Shown piece by piece: positions 8,436 through 16,093 of a stretch of 64,000 nt of DNA; the stretch's first letter is position 1; each line of letters begins with the position of its first letter. The notes under the pieces were generated by a model. It did no database searches and had not been told where the DNA came from. It saw only the letters and a list, made by a program, of their open reading frames with translations. The position numbers and the translations under genes were made by a program. Origin of the DNA: Alphaproteobacteria bacterium (GTDB lineage: Bacteria > Pseudomonadota > Alphaproteobacteria > UBA8366 > GCA-2717185); NCBI GenBank assembly GCA_012103325.1, contig WLWY01000003.1, forward strand, positions 186,001 to 250,000. Reading direction: 5' to 3'.

Positions 8436-9470
8436 GTGACGCCCTGTGTCGCTGGCCGTGCGATAGGCGGCTTTCTGCCCCTTGAGGCGGAACGCGTATC
8501 GGGTTATGGCGGCGTGCTGACGCTGTGGGGCGTAATGGACAACAATTCCTGGGCATTCGTGAATGCCCGCAGCGCCTTGGCCCACTTGCTGCGGAGCGCT
8601 GGCTCAAAACGTTTGTTTTTGCCCGCGTTCATCTGCCCCGAAATTGCTCAGGCGGCGGCGGATGACGTTCCGGTCGCGTTTTACCCGCTAACGGCGGCGC
8701 TTTCTCCCGATATCGATGCGCTATCGGCCGAACTCCGTACTGGAGACTGTGTCGTCGCCGTCGACTATTTCGGCCGTCCGCCCAACGCAGGTTTTTGTGC
8801 GCTTGTCGCCGAGCGGCCGGACATCCTTTGGGTCGAAGATCGTGCCCAGGCACTTTTCCCGGCGAAAACGCCCTGGGCCGATTGGGTGCTGTACAGCCCG
8901 CGCAAGCTGCTCGGCGTGCCCGATGGCGGTCTTCTGGTCCATATGTCGGGTTGCATCGAACCGGCGTCCCACTCGAAGGGCAGCGACGAACGCCGGACTT
9001 GTCCTCGTGTGATGCGACGGGACGATATCGAAGAGCGGGACAATGCGCGCTGGTTCGCCGCCTACCAAAAGGTCGAAGCCCAAATGACCGTTTCCCGCGA
9101 ACCGATGAGTGCGCTGGCACGCAAGCTCCTTGGCTGTGTCGATCCGCAAGCGATTATCCGGCGCCGAAAAGAGAATTTCGATGTATTGGCGACACTTCTG
9201 CACGACGTTGCATTAATCGAAGGCGCGGCGACGAGTTTTGCGCCGTTTGGATTTCCAGTTCGCGTTCCGGGTCGAGACGTAATATGGCGTGCTCTCGTGG
9301 AAAGACGCATCTTTGCCGCACGGAATTGGCCTTTGCTACCGTCCGACCCGGCCAGGTTCCCAGCTGAACATGCGCTTAGCCATGAGATTCTGCTGTTGCC
9401 CTGCGATCAGCGCTACGATGCCGACGATATGCGCACCGTTGCAGATGCATTCAGGGGCGTCCGCGCATGA
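8436..9470 (+). CDS. DegT/DnrJ/EryC1-type PLP aminotransferase-like protein
   Basis: The protein has 344 aa. It starts with the IGGFLPLE motif typical of a branch of DegT-like proteins in polysaccharide loci. It then has NARSALAHLLRS in place of the usual TSG(T/R) region, VEDRAQAL (cofactor-binding acid), and YSPRKLLGVPDGGLL, where Lys157 is the candidate Schiff-base lysine. The GTG start at 8436 follows the preceding stop by 2 nt and keeps the IGGF motif near the N-terminus. The stop overlaps the next gene (ATGA). Enzymes of this group transaminate nucleotide-linked keto-sugars or act on related substrates. The substrate is unknown, but a second DegT gene at 12671 suggests two amination steps or two sugars. 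Confidence 0.75.
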   Translation: MTPCVAGRAIGGFLPLEAERVSGYGGVLTLWGVMDNNSWAFVNARSALAHLLRSAGSKRLFLPAFICPEIAQAAADDVPVAFYPLTAALSPDIDALSAELRTGDCVVAVDYFGRPPNAGFCALVAERPDILWVEDRAQALFPAKTPWADWVLYSPRKLLGVPDGGLLVHMSGCIEPASHSKGSDERRTCPRVMRRDDIEERDNARWFAAYQKVEAQMTVSREPMSALARKLLGCVDPQAIIRRRKENFDVLATLLHDVALIEGAATSFAPFGFPVRVPGRDVIWRALVERRIFAARNWPLLPSDPARFPAEHALSHEILLLPCDQRYDADDMRTVADAFRGVRA

Positions 9471-10390
9471 CGCATCCCTATATGACACAGCGCTATGCAA
9501 CGCTGGTGGCAGGCGCGGGAGATGCGGTCTGCGAAATTCCCGAATGGCATAGCTGGTTGCTGCGCAGGCCTATCGATGTGCGCGAACCGGCAAAGGGGGA
9601 GGATGCGGCAAGCTGCTATCCAGTAATGGCTTTTGAGGATGGGGTTGACCTCGATGCGGGGCTCGAGCGTCTTCGCGCGCTCGGTTTGGTATCGGTCGTC
9701 CTTGTCGCCGATCCGATCTTGCGTCCCGACGAGGCTGCGCTCGCCGGCGCGTTCGAGCGTTGCTATCCGTTCAAGACCCACTATCTGCACGACCGAAGCG
9801 TCGGCGCGGCGCGATATTCGAAACATCACCGCTACGAGTTGCGCCGCGCGCGCGCCGAGGTGCGGCGGATCGAGTTAGCCGATCATATGTCTGCTTGGGT
9901 TTCTCTGTATCGAGAGTTGGCGATCAGACGAGGCATAACGGGTGTGGCCACATACTCTGCAGCAGTTTTCCAGGGTCTTGCGGCAATCGACGGGCTCGTC
10001 GGATTCGGGGCATTCGTCGATACCGAGCTGGTCGCCTGCCATTTGTGGATCCGGGCGGGAGACCGCGTCCATAGCCATCTGTCTGCGTCGAATAAGGCCG
10101 GCCGTGCGTGCGGCGCATCCTATTTGCTTTATGACGCCGCTATTCAGTATTTCGATGATGCGAAAACGATCGATTTCGGGGGAAGCGCTGGCATTGCCGA
10201 CGATCCGGACAACGGATTGGCGCGCTTCAAGCGCGGCTTCTCGAATACCTCCAAGCCGGCTTTTTTGTGCGGCAAGATATTGGATGCGAACAAATATCAA
10301 GAATTGTGCGCAGCGCGTTGCGAAAGCGATAGTTCGTTTTTTCCAGCATACCGAACGCCCAGAAATTGCGCGGAGGAGACAGGATCATGA
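9467..10390 (+). CDS. FemAB/BioF2-like GNAT-fold acyltransferase
   Basis: The protein has 307 aa. The centre has KHHRYELRRARAEVRRIE, the N-terminal marker of the FemAB-like acetyltransferase group (Acetyltransf_6). This is followed by VSLYRELAIRRG, LVACHLWIRAGDRVHSHLSA, ASYLLYDAAIQYF and the typical end FGGSAGIADDPDNGLARFKRGF. These proteins transfer acyl or aminoacyl groups in cell-wall and capsule pathways. The ATG overlaps the stop of the aminotransferase gene and its own stop overlaps the next start, so four genes form a coupled operon. It probably acylates the amino group made by the aminotransferase (inference). No signal peptide or membrane span is seen. Confidence 0.72.
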   Translation: MTHPYMTQRYATLVAGAGDAVCEIPEWHSWLLRRPIDVREPAKGEDAASCYPVMAFEDGVDLDAGLERLRALGLVSVVLVADPILRPDEAALAGAFERCYPFKTHYLHDRSVGAARYSKHHRYELRRARAEVRRIELADHMSAWVSLYRELAIRRGITGVATYSAAVFQGLAAIDGLVGFGAFVDTELVACHLWIRAGDRVHSHLSASNKAGRACGASYLLYDAAIQYFDDAKTIDFGGSAGIADDPDNGLARFKRGFSNTSKPAFLCGKILDANKYQELCAARCESDSSFFPAYRTPRNCAEETGS

Positions 10391-10944
10391 ACGTTGTGGG
10401 AGATAATATCGTGTTGCGGGCGGTCGAGCGCGCTGATTTGCCCTTGTTGCACGGTTGGGCGAACGACCCGGAGATACAATACAATCTCGGCCGCTGGCAT
10501 TTCCCGCTGTCGGAGGCTGACCTGGAAGGCTGGTTCGAAGGCTTCCGCTACGATGGCACCGATCAGCGGTTTATGATCGATACGTCCGACCATGGTGCGA
10601 TTGGCATGACCAACCTCGTCGACATCAACTGGAAAGACCGGAATGCGTTTACCGGCCTGCTGATCGGGACACCGGCGTTGCGGCGTAAAGGGTACGGTAA
10701 GGATGCGGTGACGACGATGATGCGATACGCGTTCGAGGAGTTAGGTCTCGAGCGTCTGGACACGACGATCATTGCCCACAACAAGGCGTCGCTAGACCTG
10801 TATCTCGAAAAATGCGGCTGGATCGAAGAGGGGCGCAAGGGGCGCGTTTTCTTTCGGCGAAACGAGTTCCACGACAACGTTATTCTGGGCGTGACGCGCG
10901 ACCGCTATCGCGAATTTGTGGAGGCATCTGAGGCGATCCGATAG
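10387..10944 (+). CDS. GNAT N-acetyltransferase (RimJ/RimL or PseH-like)
   Basis: The protein has 185 aa from the ATG at 10387, which has a GGAGGAG ribosome site and overlaps the preceding stop (ATGA). The fold is clear: an N-terminal LRAVERADLPLLHGWAND, the acetyl-CoA loop region RRKGYGKDAVTTMMRYAF (Arg/Gly-x-x-Gly-x-Gly type), and NKASLDLYLEKCGWIEEGR at the C-terminus. This layout is shared by ribosomal-protein acetyltransferases and by sugar N-acetyltransferases such as PseH. Position at the end of a sugar-modification operon favours the sugar role. With the FemAB-like gene, the locus encodes two separate acyltransferases. Confidence 0.75.
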   Translation: MNVVGDNIVLRAVERADLPLLHGWANDPEIQYNLGRWHFPLSEADLEGWFEGFRYDGTDQRFMIDTSDHGAIGMTNLVDINWKDRNAFTGLLIGTPALRRKGYGKDAVTTMMRYAFEELGLERLDTTIIAHNKASLDLYLEKCGWIEEGRKGRVFFRRNEFHDNVILGVTRDRYREFVEASEAIR

Positions 10945-10972
10945 TCCTCTCGATTTACGGTAGGCGGCGGCT

Positions 10973-11704
10973 TCATGCTTCGCAAACCGCGAAAATGCTG
11001 GCCGAGAGGCCGGGCTCTTCCTTGCCCAGTTCGAAACAGCCTTCCATGAAACTGTCGCTGATCAGTGGACCCCCCATGAGGCCGTCGAACTGAAAATTTG
11101 CCAGAGGTTTGAAAAAGATACCGCCCGTTTCTGAAATGCGGAATCCGGCCCGACGTGACTCATTGACCAGTGTATCGAAAAAATAGATGCGACGGTGCCC
11201 GTGCTTCATGTCGGCTTCGGAAAGCGCATCCAGGGTGGGCAAAACACCCATTTTCACGGCAATGCGCCGCGATGCCGCGGCACCGTTCGGGACGACGAGA
11301 AACACTCGGCCTTCGGGTGCGAGGAGCGATTTTGCCTTGCGCAGGACGGCGACCGGGTCAAGCAGGTGCTCCAACACATGCACGATGAAAATTGCATCGA
11401 ATCTTTCGGCGGTTTCGAAATCTTCGAACAGGCTGCAAACCGTGCGTGCGCGGTCGCCAAGCTTCAGCCGTACGTTTTCGAGAAACCCGTCGACGGCGTC
11501 GACGACCGTCAGATCGTCATATTCCTCTGCCAGGCAAACGGAAAAGGCGCCATTGAAACAGCCCATTTCGAGCGCCTTACCCGGGCGTAAATGGGGTTTG
11601 AGCGCGCGCATCATGTAGCCGCGCATCGCATTGTCGAACGGTCCGTCGTCGTAATCTTCGGCGAGCCGGTTCAGTTCGTCGAATTCATCTTGCATATCGG
11701 TCAT
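10973..11704 (-). CDS. Class I SAM-dependent methyltransferase
   Basis: The protein has 243 aa. Motif I is KALEMGCFNGAFS (about 43-55). The acidic post-I residue is in LTVVDAVDG, motif II is DAIFIVHVLEHLLDP, and motif III is LLAPEGRVFLVVPNG, as in Methyltransf_11/23 enzymes. The ATG at 11704 has a CGGAG site 7 nt upstream. It follows the PhyH-like gene by 15 nt on the minus strand and converges with the acyltransferase operon. Likely substrates are a sugar O- or N-position of the flagellin glycan or its lipid-free precursor. The substrate cannot be read from the sequence. Confidence 0.75.
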   Translation of the reverse strand: MTDMQDEFDELNRLAEDYDDGPFDNAMRGYMMRALKPHLRPGKALEMGCFNGAFSVCLAEEYDDLTVVDAVDGFLENVRLKLGDRARTVCSLFEDFETAERFDAIFIVHVLEHLLDPVAVLRKAKSLLAPEGRVFLVVPNGAAASRRIAVKMGVLPTLDALSEADMKHGHRRIYFFDTLVNESRRAGFRISETGGIFFKPLANFQFDGLMGGPLISDSFMEGCFELGKEEPGLSASIFAVCEA

Positions 11705-11719
11705 GAGATGGCTCCGCTT

Positions 11720-12517
11720 TTAGCCTTGATCCGACTTGTACGCACGCCGCTCCGGCGGCTGGTAGAATTCCTCGATACTGGCTGGTACACGGGCATCGTA
11801 GCCCAGCACCTGACGCACCTGTGGCGGTAACGCGGCGGCGTAGGCATCTCCGAGAAACCGAGGATAGTCGAGTTGCGGTTTGAAGAAGGGGCGGGTAAAG
11901 GTAAGGGTCAGGGCGCGGCGCGGCATATCGGTACCGTTCCGGCCTGCCGCATGCCAGAGACGGGAATCGAACATCAGGATGTCGCCCGCAACCCCTGTCG
12001 CTTGAATCGCAGCGGCCTGAAATGCATCTGTCGTGGGTTTCTCCGAAGCGTTATGCGATTTCGACACGAGGTGTGTCGCACCATTTTCGACCGTAAAGTC
12101 GTCGAGCATGACCAGCATGTTGAGCATCAGCCGGAAATCGCGGGAGAAGGTTCGGACGTCTCTGTGGATCGCGCCGATATAACCGTTCGACGCGGTTGCC
12201 TCGTTGATGAATCCACCAAAAGAATTAAGGATATAGGGGCCGTTGAAGAACCCATGAATGAATGTATGCAGAGGCAGGCTTGCGACGAACTCATCCATCG
12301 CATTGTTTGCGCCTAGCAGATGATGGCACGTGCCCTCCATGCCGTCGCCGATGCCGTTGCGCTCCTGGACGGCGCGGCGTTCGCCGTAAATTGTGCGGAG
12401 ATCGCTGCGCAGGCGGTGCAGCAGGTCATCGCTTAGCAACCCGCTAAATAGCACCCACCCCTCCGACGAGATGGCAGCCAGTGGGGCAGTGTTGTGATTT
12501 GCAGTATCGCTCACCAT
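11720..12517 (-). CDS. Phytanoyl-CoA dioxygenase (PhyH)-family Fe(II)/2-oxoglutarate oxygenase
   Basis: The protein has 265 aa from the ATG at 12517; a GTG at 12544 in frame would add nine residues, and neither has a clear ribosome site. The facial triad is visible: HRD in YIGAIHRDVRTF (His118, Asp120) and His189 in DSRLWHAAGRN, with arginines nearby for 2-oxoglutarate. MLVMLDDFTVENGATHLV followed by SKSH is the usual PhyH strand region. Such enzymes hydroxylate small molecules, including sugars and fatty acids. It pairs with the methyltransferase in a two-gene minus-strand operon, which would allow hydroxylation followed by O-methylation (inference). Confidence 0.75.
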   Translation of the reverse strand: MVSDTANHNTAPLAAISSEGWVLFSGLLSDDLLHRLRSDLRTIYGERRAVQERNGIGDGMEGTCHHLLGANNAMDEFVASLPLHTFIHGFFNGPYILNSFGGFINEATASNGYIGAIHRDVRTFSRDFRLMLNMLVMLDDFTVENGATHLVSKSHNASEKPTTDAFQAAAIQATGVAGDILMFDSRLWHAAGRNGTDMPRRALTLTFTRPFFKPQLDYPRFLGDAYAAALPPQVRQVLGYDARVPASIEEFYQPPERRAYKSDQG

Positions 12518-12670
12518 GGATTTGGGTTTAGCCGTGATTCTCACCTTGGTGCAAGGATCGCAAAATGCTGGCGCGCCTTTTGAAAACCGAATTGTCGCCT
12601 ACGCCACCTGGTTATGGCGTGAATCATGCTAGACAGGCGGACCCTTCGCCCGCCGCGCCGGAGCCGCCGC

Positions 12671-13777
12671 ATGACGACGAATAATCCGCGAATTCCCCTT
12701 ATGCGACCTCTATTGCCGACGGCCGATCAGCTGCTGCCCTATTTGCGGCAGATCGATGAATCGCGTTGGTATTCCAACTTCGGCCCGATGGTCGACGCTT
12801 TCGAGACTCGGCTTGCGGCGATGCTGGGTCTGACCAAAGACAATCTCGTTTGCGTGACGAGCGGCACAATCGGTTTGGTATTGAGTTTGCGGGCACAAGA
12901 GCCGGCGCCGGACTCCTACTGCTTGATGCCGTCCTGGACGTTCGTGGCGAGTGCGAATGCCGTTCGGTGGGCTCAGATGCGGCCCTGGTTCCTCGATGTC
13001 GAGGAAGCGACCTGGATGCTGACGCCCGAGCGGGCGCGTGCTGCCCTTGACGACGTCGACGGCCCTATCGGCGCGGTCATGCCCGTTTCCGCCTTCGGCG
13101 CGCCGGTGGACGTGGCTGGGTGGGACGCGTTTCGGGCGGAAACCGGCATACCGGTCATCATCGATGCGGCAGCGGCGTTTGACGGTGCACAGTTCGGCGA
13201 GGCGCCGCTGGTAATCAGCCTGCATGCCACTAAGGTTCTTGGGATCGGGGAGGGGGCGTTCATTGCCAGTCGGGATCTGGAGTTCGCCGCGCGGGTGCGC
13301 TCGCTATCCAATTTCGGTTTCGTTTCGCGCCAAGAATCGGAACTCGAAGGGATAAACGCCAAAGTCAGCGAATACGCGGCCGCGGTCGGTATGGCGGCTC
13401 TGGACCGCTGGTCTCTGGTCCGGGCCGCCTTCTCGCGGGCAACACAGCATTATCAGGAGGCGTTTGCCGACATGCCGCGCGTGTCGCTGGCGCCGGGGCT
13501 CTCCGAAACGCATGTCCGTTCGACGCTCAGCATGCGCCTTGCGGACCCCTGTGCGGACAGGATGATGTCTGACCTCGCGGCGGCGGGCATCGCGAGCCGG
13601 CAATGGTGGGGCAAGGGGTGTCATATCATGGGTGCTTTCAAGACGATGCCGCGGGCGCCGCTGCCGGTCACCGAAATGCTGGCTCGTTCCGTCGTTGGGC
13701 TGCCGTTTTCACAAGATATCCGCGTCGATGAAATTTGCGATGTGCGCGATGCGGTTGAACGGGCACTGAGCCGGTAA
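12671..13777 (+). CDS. DegT/DnrJ/EryC1/StrS aminotransferase
   Basis: The protein has 368 aa from the ATG at 12671; an upstream ATG at 12626 gives an Arg/Pro-rich extension and is less likely. Motifs: YSNFGPMVDAFETRLAA at the N-terminus, VTSGTIGLVL (phosphate binding), MPSWTFVASANAV, VIIDAAAAFDG (cofactor Asp), and SLHATKVLGIGEGAF with Lys188 as PLP lysine. This is a canonical sugar aminotransferase layout, although the glycine pair after the lysine reads GEGA rather than GEGG. It is divergent from the PhyH-methyltransferase pair and lies just upstream of flagellin 1. It is probably the main transaminase of the glycan precursor. Confidence 0.82.
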   Translation: MTTNNPRIPLMRPLLPTADQLLPYLRQIDESRWYSNFGPMVDAFETRLAAMLGLTKDNLVCVTSGTIGLVLSLRAQEPAPDSYCLMPSWTFVASANAVRWAQMRPWFLDVEEATWMLTPERARAALDDVDGPIGAVMPVSAFGAPVDVAGWDAFRAETGIPVIIDAAAAFDGAQFGEAPLVISLHATKVLGIGEGAFIASRDLEFAARVRSLSNFGFVSRQESELEGINAKVSEYAAAVGMAALDRWSLVRAAFSRATQHYQEAFADMPRVSLAPGLSETHVRSTLSMRLADPCADRMMSDLAAAGIASRQWWGKGCHIMGAFKTMPRAPLPVTEMLARSVVGLPFSQDIRVDEICDVRDAVERALSR

Positions 13778-13863
13778 GAACTGCCGCTCGAAGGCAATAC
13801 TTACCCGGCAGAACAGGGCGCGCGCCTCTGGAAGCGAAAAAGTCTCGCTAAAAAATATATTGT

Positions 13864-13876
13864 TATCAATATATTA
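13864..13876 (+). promoter_or_regulatory. IHF consensus site within an AT-rich palindrome
   Basis: TATCAATATATTA matches WATCAA-N4-TTR exactly. It lies in a perfect palindrome with 9-bp arms (13854-13862 and 13867-13875), 17 bp upstream of the sigma-54 site of flagellin 1. IHF bending between an enhancer and a sigma-54 promoter is known in Caulobacter flagellar genes. Confidence 0.5.
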
Positions 13877-13892
13877 GTCCTTTGGTCCTGCT

Positions 13893-13908
13893 TGGCATGA
13901 GCATTGCC
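13893..13908 (+). promoter_or_regulatory. Sigma-54-type promoter of flagellin 1
   Basis: TGGCATGAGCATTGCC matches TGGCAC-N5-TTGCW with one deviation in each half; GG and GC are correctly spaced. It lies 107 bp before the ATG at 14016. Confidence 0.7.
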
Positions 13909-14015
13909 AAACCCTGGGTCGAAGCACTTTAGCGGTACTGGCGAATAAAGATCAGTCTGCTCGGGGATGACGAAAAGATCGCGCCGAAGCGCGCATCCAG
14001 AACAGGAGTAAGAAA

Positions 14016-14844
14016 ATGGCTGAAAAAAATTCAACTTTCGGCTGCGATCCGGAACAACTTGCTCACGCTGCAACGGACGAACGACCTTGCGGATCGGACC
14101 CAGGGCCGCCTAGCGTCGGGTTTGAAGGTCAACTCCGCGCTCGACGATGCTGCGGCGTTCTTCGCGGCACGCGCCCTGACATTCCGCGCGGAAGATCTGG
14201 GTCGCCTTAAAGACAATATCGACCAATCGATCAGCACGCTGACGGCCGCGGTCAACGGTATCGAGGCGATTACAGAGCTTATTGAGCAGGCGCAAGGTAT
14301 TGCGATAACCGCGAAAGCGACCGGCGACACAAATGAGCGCTCATCGTTGGCGATCCAGTTCGATGCGCTGCTGGCTCAGATCGACAACCTCGCCAACGAC
14401 GCCAGCTACAACGGCCAGAACCTGATCCAGGGGACGCCGGACAATCTGGTCATCGATTTCAATGAGGATTCGACCAGTCAACTGACGGTGTCGGGCATCG
14501 ATTCCACGACCGGCACCGGCGGGATCAATGTCGCCGGCGCCGTCGGCAACTTCGCTGCGGAAACCAACATCGACGCGGCATTGACGGCGAGCCGTACGGC
14601 GTTGGCTACTTTGCGGACGACGGCGGCGACTTTGGGCTCGAACAACTCGGTCCTGCAGACCCGTCTGAATTTCACCGAAGATCTCGTCAATACGCTGGAC
14701 GAAGGGGCAGGTAAGCTGACTCTTGCCGACCTCAACGAGGAAAGCGCCAACCTGCTGTCCCTACAGACGCGCCAGCAGCTCGGATTGAACTCCTTGTCGC
14801 TTGCAGCCCAGAGCGAACGGGCGATCCTGAACCTCTTCGGCTAG
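14016..14844 (+). CDS. Flagellin 1, out of frame by one A at codons 3-5
   Basis: The ATG at 14016 has an ideal ribosome site (AGGAG) and reads MAEK, then enters a run of seven A (14023-14029). Read as is, the frame ends after 64 codons in nonsense. If one A is removed, the sequence continues MAEKIQLSAAIRNNLLTLQ and runs to the stop at 14844, giving 275 residues. That is exactly the length of flagellin 2, which starts MADNVSLSGAVRANLLTLQ. The rest is an intact short flagellin with conserved N- and C-terminal coiled-coil ends (ends QSERAILNLFG) and a very small central domain. Promoter, leader and hairpins downstream are in place. Options: phase-variable homopolymer, transcriptional slippage, recent mutation, or a base error. 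Confidence 0.85.
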
Positions 14845-14863
14845 ACGCCGCACCCCTGGTTTC

Positions 14864-14908
14864 GCGGCAACAATTGCCGCCGGCCCGGCAACAATTGCCG
14901 GGCCGGCG
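14864..14908 (+). terminator. Two tandem hairpins after flagellin 1
   Basis: GCGGCAA-CAA-TTGCCGC (14864-14880) is followed by a longer stem (14878-14891 with 14895-14908) with the same CAA loop. The 13-mer GGCAACAATTGCC occurs twice, 21 bp apart. There is no U-tract, so this may be an mRNA-stabilising structure or an attenuated terminator rather than a classical one. Confidence 0.5.
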
Positions 14909-14997
14909 CGGTAATTCCTACCGTAAACTTTCTCTTCACATTTCCCCGCTATTTTACGCCTCGAGTTATCGCATGGAACTCCTGTGATAGCAGCGCA

Positions 14998-15013
14998 TGG
15001 CACATAGTTTGCT
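14998..15013 (+). promoter_or_regulatory. Sigma-54 promoter of flagellin 2
   Basis: TGGCACATAGTTTGCT is an exact match to TGGCAC-N5-TTGCW. Transcription would start near 15025 and give a leader of about 140 nt before the ATG at 15166. Confidence 0.75.
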
Positions 15014-15059
15014 TGCTTGAACGTCGGCCTCAACTGATTGCCGGCTTATTCGGGCGAGA

Positions 15060-15141
15060 GGATGACAGAAAGTCATCCGCGTTACACACAAAATGTGTGC
15101 TGTGGTTGTGGCAATAAAACAAGGTTGTAGAACGCAACCTT
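15060..15141 (+). promoter_or_regulatory. Structured 5' leader of flagellin 2 (three hairpins)
   Basis: Three perfect stem-loops follow each other downstream of the predicted start site: GGATGAC/GTCATCC (15060-15078), CACACA/TGTGTG (15085-15099) and AAGGTTG/CAACCTT (15121-15141). The last is 10 nt before the ribosome site. FlbT, encoded about 0.2 kb downstream of flagellin 2, acts on the 5' leader of flagellin mRNA in Caulobacter, so this is a candidate FlbT-responsive element. Confidence 0.5.
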
Positions 15142-15165
15142 ACATATCCTAGAAGAGGAAAAGTA

Positions 15166-15993
15166 ATGGCTGACAATGTCTCCCTGTCCGGCGCCGTCCG
15201 GGCCAACCTATTAACTCTGCAGCTTACGCAGCGGCAGATTGATACGACGCAGGGTCGACTGTCGACTGGCTTGCGGGTCAACTTGGCACTCGACGACGCA
15301 TCCGCATTCTTTGCGGCGCAGTCGCTGAATTCTCGTGCCTCCGATCTCGATGGCCTGAAATCAGATATCGACCAAGGTATTAGTTCGCTTGAAGCCGCGA
15401 TCAACGGTATCGAGGCGATTACCGAGCTTGCCGAGCAGGCCCGTGGTCTCGCGATTACCGCAAAGGCCACCAGTGACACGAACGAGCGCTCGTCGCTCGC
15501 AGTTCAGTTCGACGCACTGCTGAGCCAGATCGATGCGGTTACGAACGATACGAGTTTTGCCGGTACCAACCTTCTGCAGGCGACGCCAGACAATCTGACC
15601 GTCAATTTCAACGAAGACGGTACTAGCGCGCTCACGATATCCGGTATCGATTCCACCACCGGTACCGGCGGTATTAATGTGGCGGGTGCGGTTACTAATT
15701 TCGCCGCCGACACGAACATCGATTTGGCGATCACCGCTGTGAACACTGCGTTGACAACTCTTCGGACCAGCGCATCGACGCTGGGTTCGAACGCGGCCGT
15801 TCTGACGACTCGACTGGATTTCACCGAAAGTCTAGCCAACACGTTGGAAGGTGGCGCCAGTAAATTGACGCAGGCCGACTTGAACGAAGAAAGCGCCAAC
15901 TTGCTGGCCCTGCAGACCAGGCAGCAGTTGGGTATTAACTCTTTGTCCTTGGCGGCACAGAGTGAACGTTCGATTCTCGCGCTGTTCGGCTAA
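15166..15993 (+). CDS. Flagellin 2
   Basis: The protein has 275 aa, the structural unit of the flagellar filament, secreted through the flagellar export channel. The N-terminal domain has NLLTLQLTQRQIDTTQGRLS, with STGLRVNLALDDASAFFA in place of the enteric 'RI-S-KDDAAG' signature. The C-terminal domain ends ESANLLALQTRQQLGINSLS and QSERSILALFG. The central part (about 130-190) is short and Thr/Asn/Gly-rich, offering many Ser/Thr for O-glycosylation. A GAGG ribosome site precedes the ATG. The protein is strongly similar to flagellin 1 across its length, so the two are tandem duplicates, each with its own sigma-54 promoter. A strong terminator follows. With flagellin 1 out of frame, this is the expected major filament protein. 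Confidence 0.93.
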   Translation: MADNVSLSGAVRANLLTLQLTQRQIDTTQGRLSTGLRVNLALDDASAFFAAQSLNSRASDLDGLKSDIDQGISSLEAAINGIEAITELAEQARGLAITAKATSDTNERSSLAVQFDALLSQIDAVTNDTSFAGTNLLQATPDNLTVNFNEDGTSALTISGIDSTTGTGGINVAGAVTNFAADTNIDLAITAVNTALTTLRTSASTLGSNAAVLTTRLDFTESLANTLEGGASKLTQADLNEESANLLALQTRQQLGINSLSLAAQSERSILALFG

Positions 15994-16014
15994 TACGGCG
16001 CTATATTTTTGGGG

Positions 16015-16052
16015 AAAGGGCGACGGATTTTCCGTCGCCCTTTTTCTTTTTT
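16015..16052 (+). terminator. Rho-independent terminator after flagellin 2
   Basis: The stem AAAGGGCGACGGA (16015-16027) pairs with TCCGTCGCCCTTT (16031-16043) around a 3-nt loop and is followed by a long T-rich tract. Confidence 0.92.
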
Positions 16053-16077
16053 TATTTCGGCCTGTGCGCATCGGTTG

Positions 16078-16093
16078 TGGCACACTATGTGCT
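16078..16093 (+). promoter_or_regulatory. Sigma-54-type promoter of flbT-flaF
   Basis: TGGCACACTATGTGCT has a perfect TGGCAC half and GTGCT in place of TTGCT. It lies directly after the flagellin 2 terminator and 112 bp before the flbT start. Confidence 0.68.

Noticed and set aside
13801..14073. 90-codon minus-strand frame antisense to the flagellin 1 start
   Set aside because: It covers the sigma-54 promoter and IHF site of flagellin 1 and has no ribosome site or recognisable sequence.
14059..14844. Flagellin 1 starting with TTG at 14059
   Set aside because: This start would remove the conserved N-terminal residues that match flagellin 2; the frame change at the A7 run explains the sequence better.
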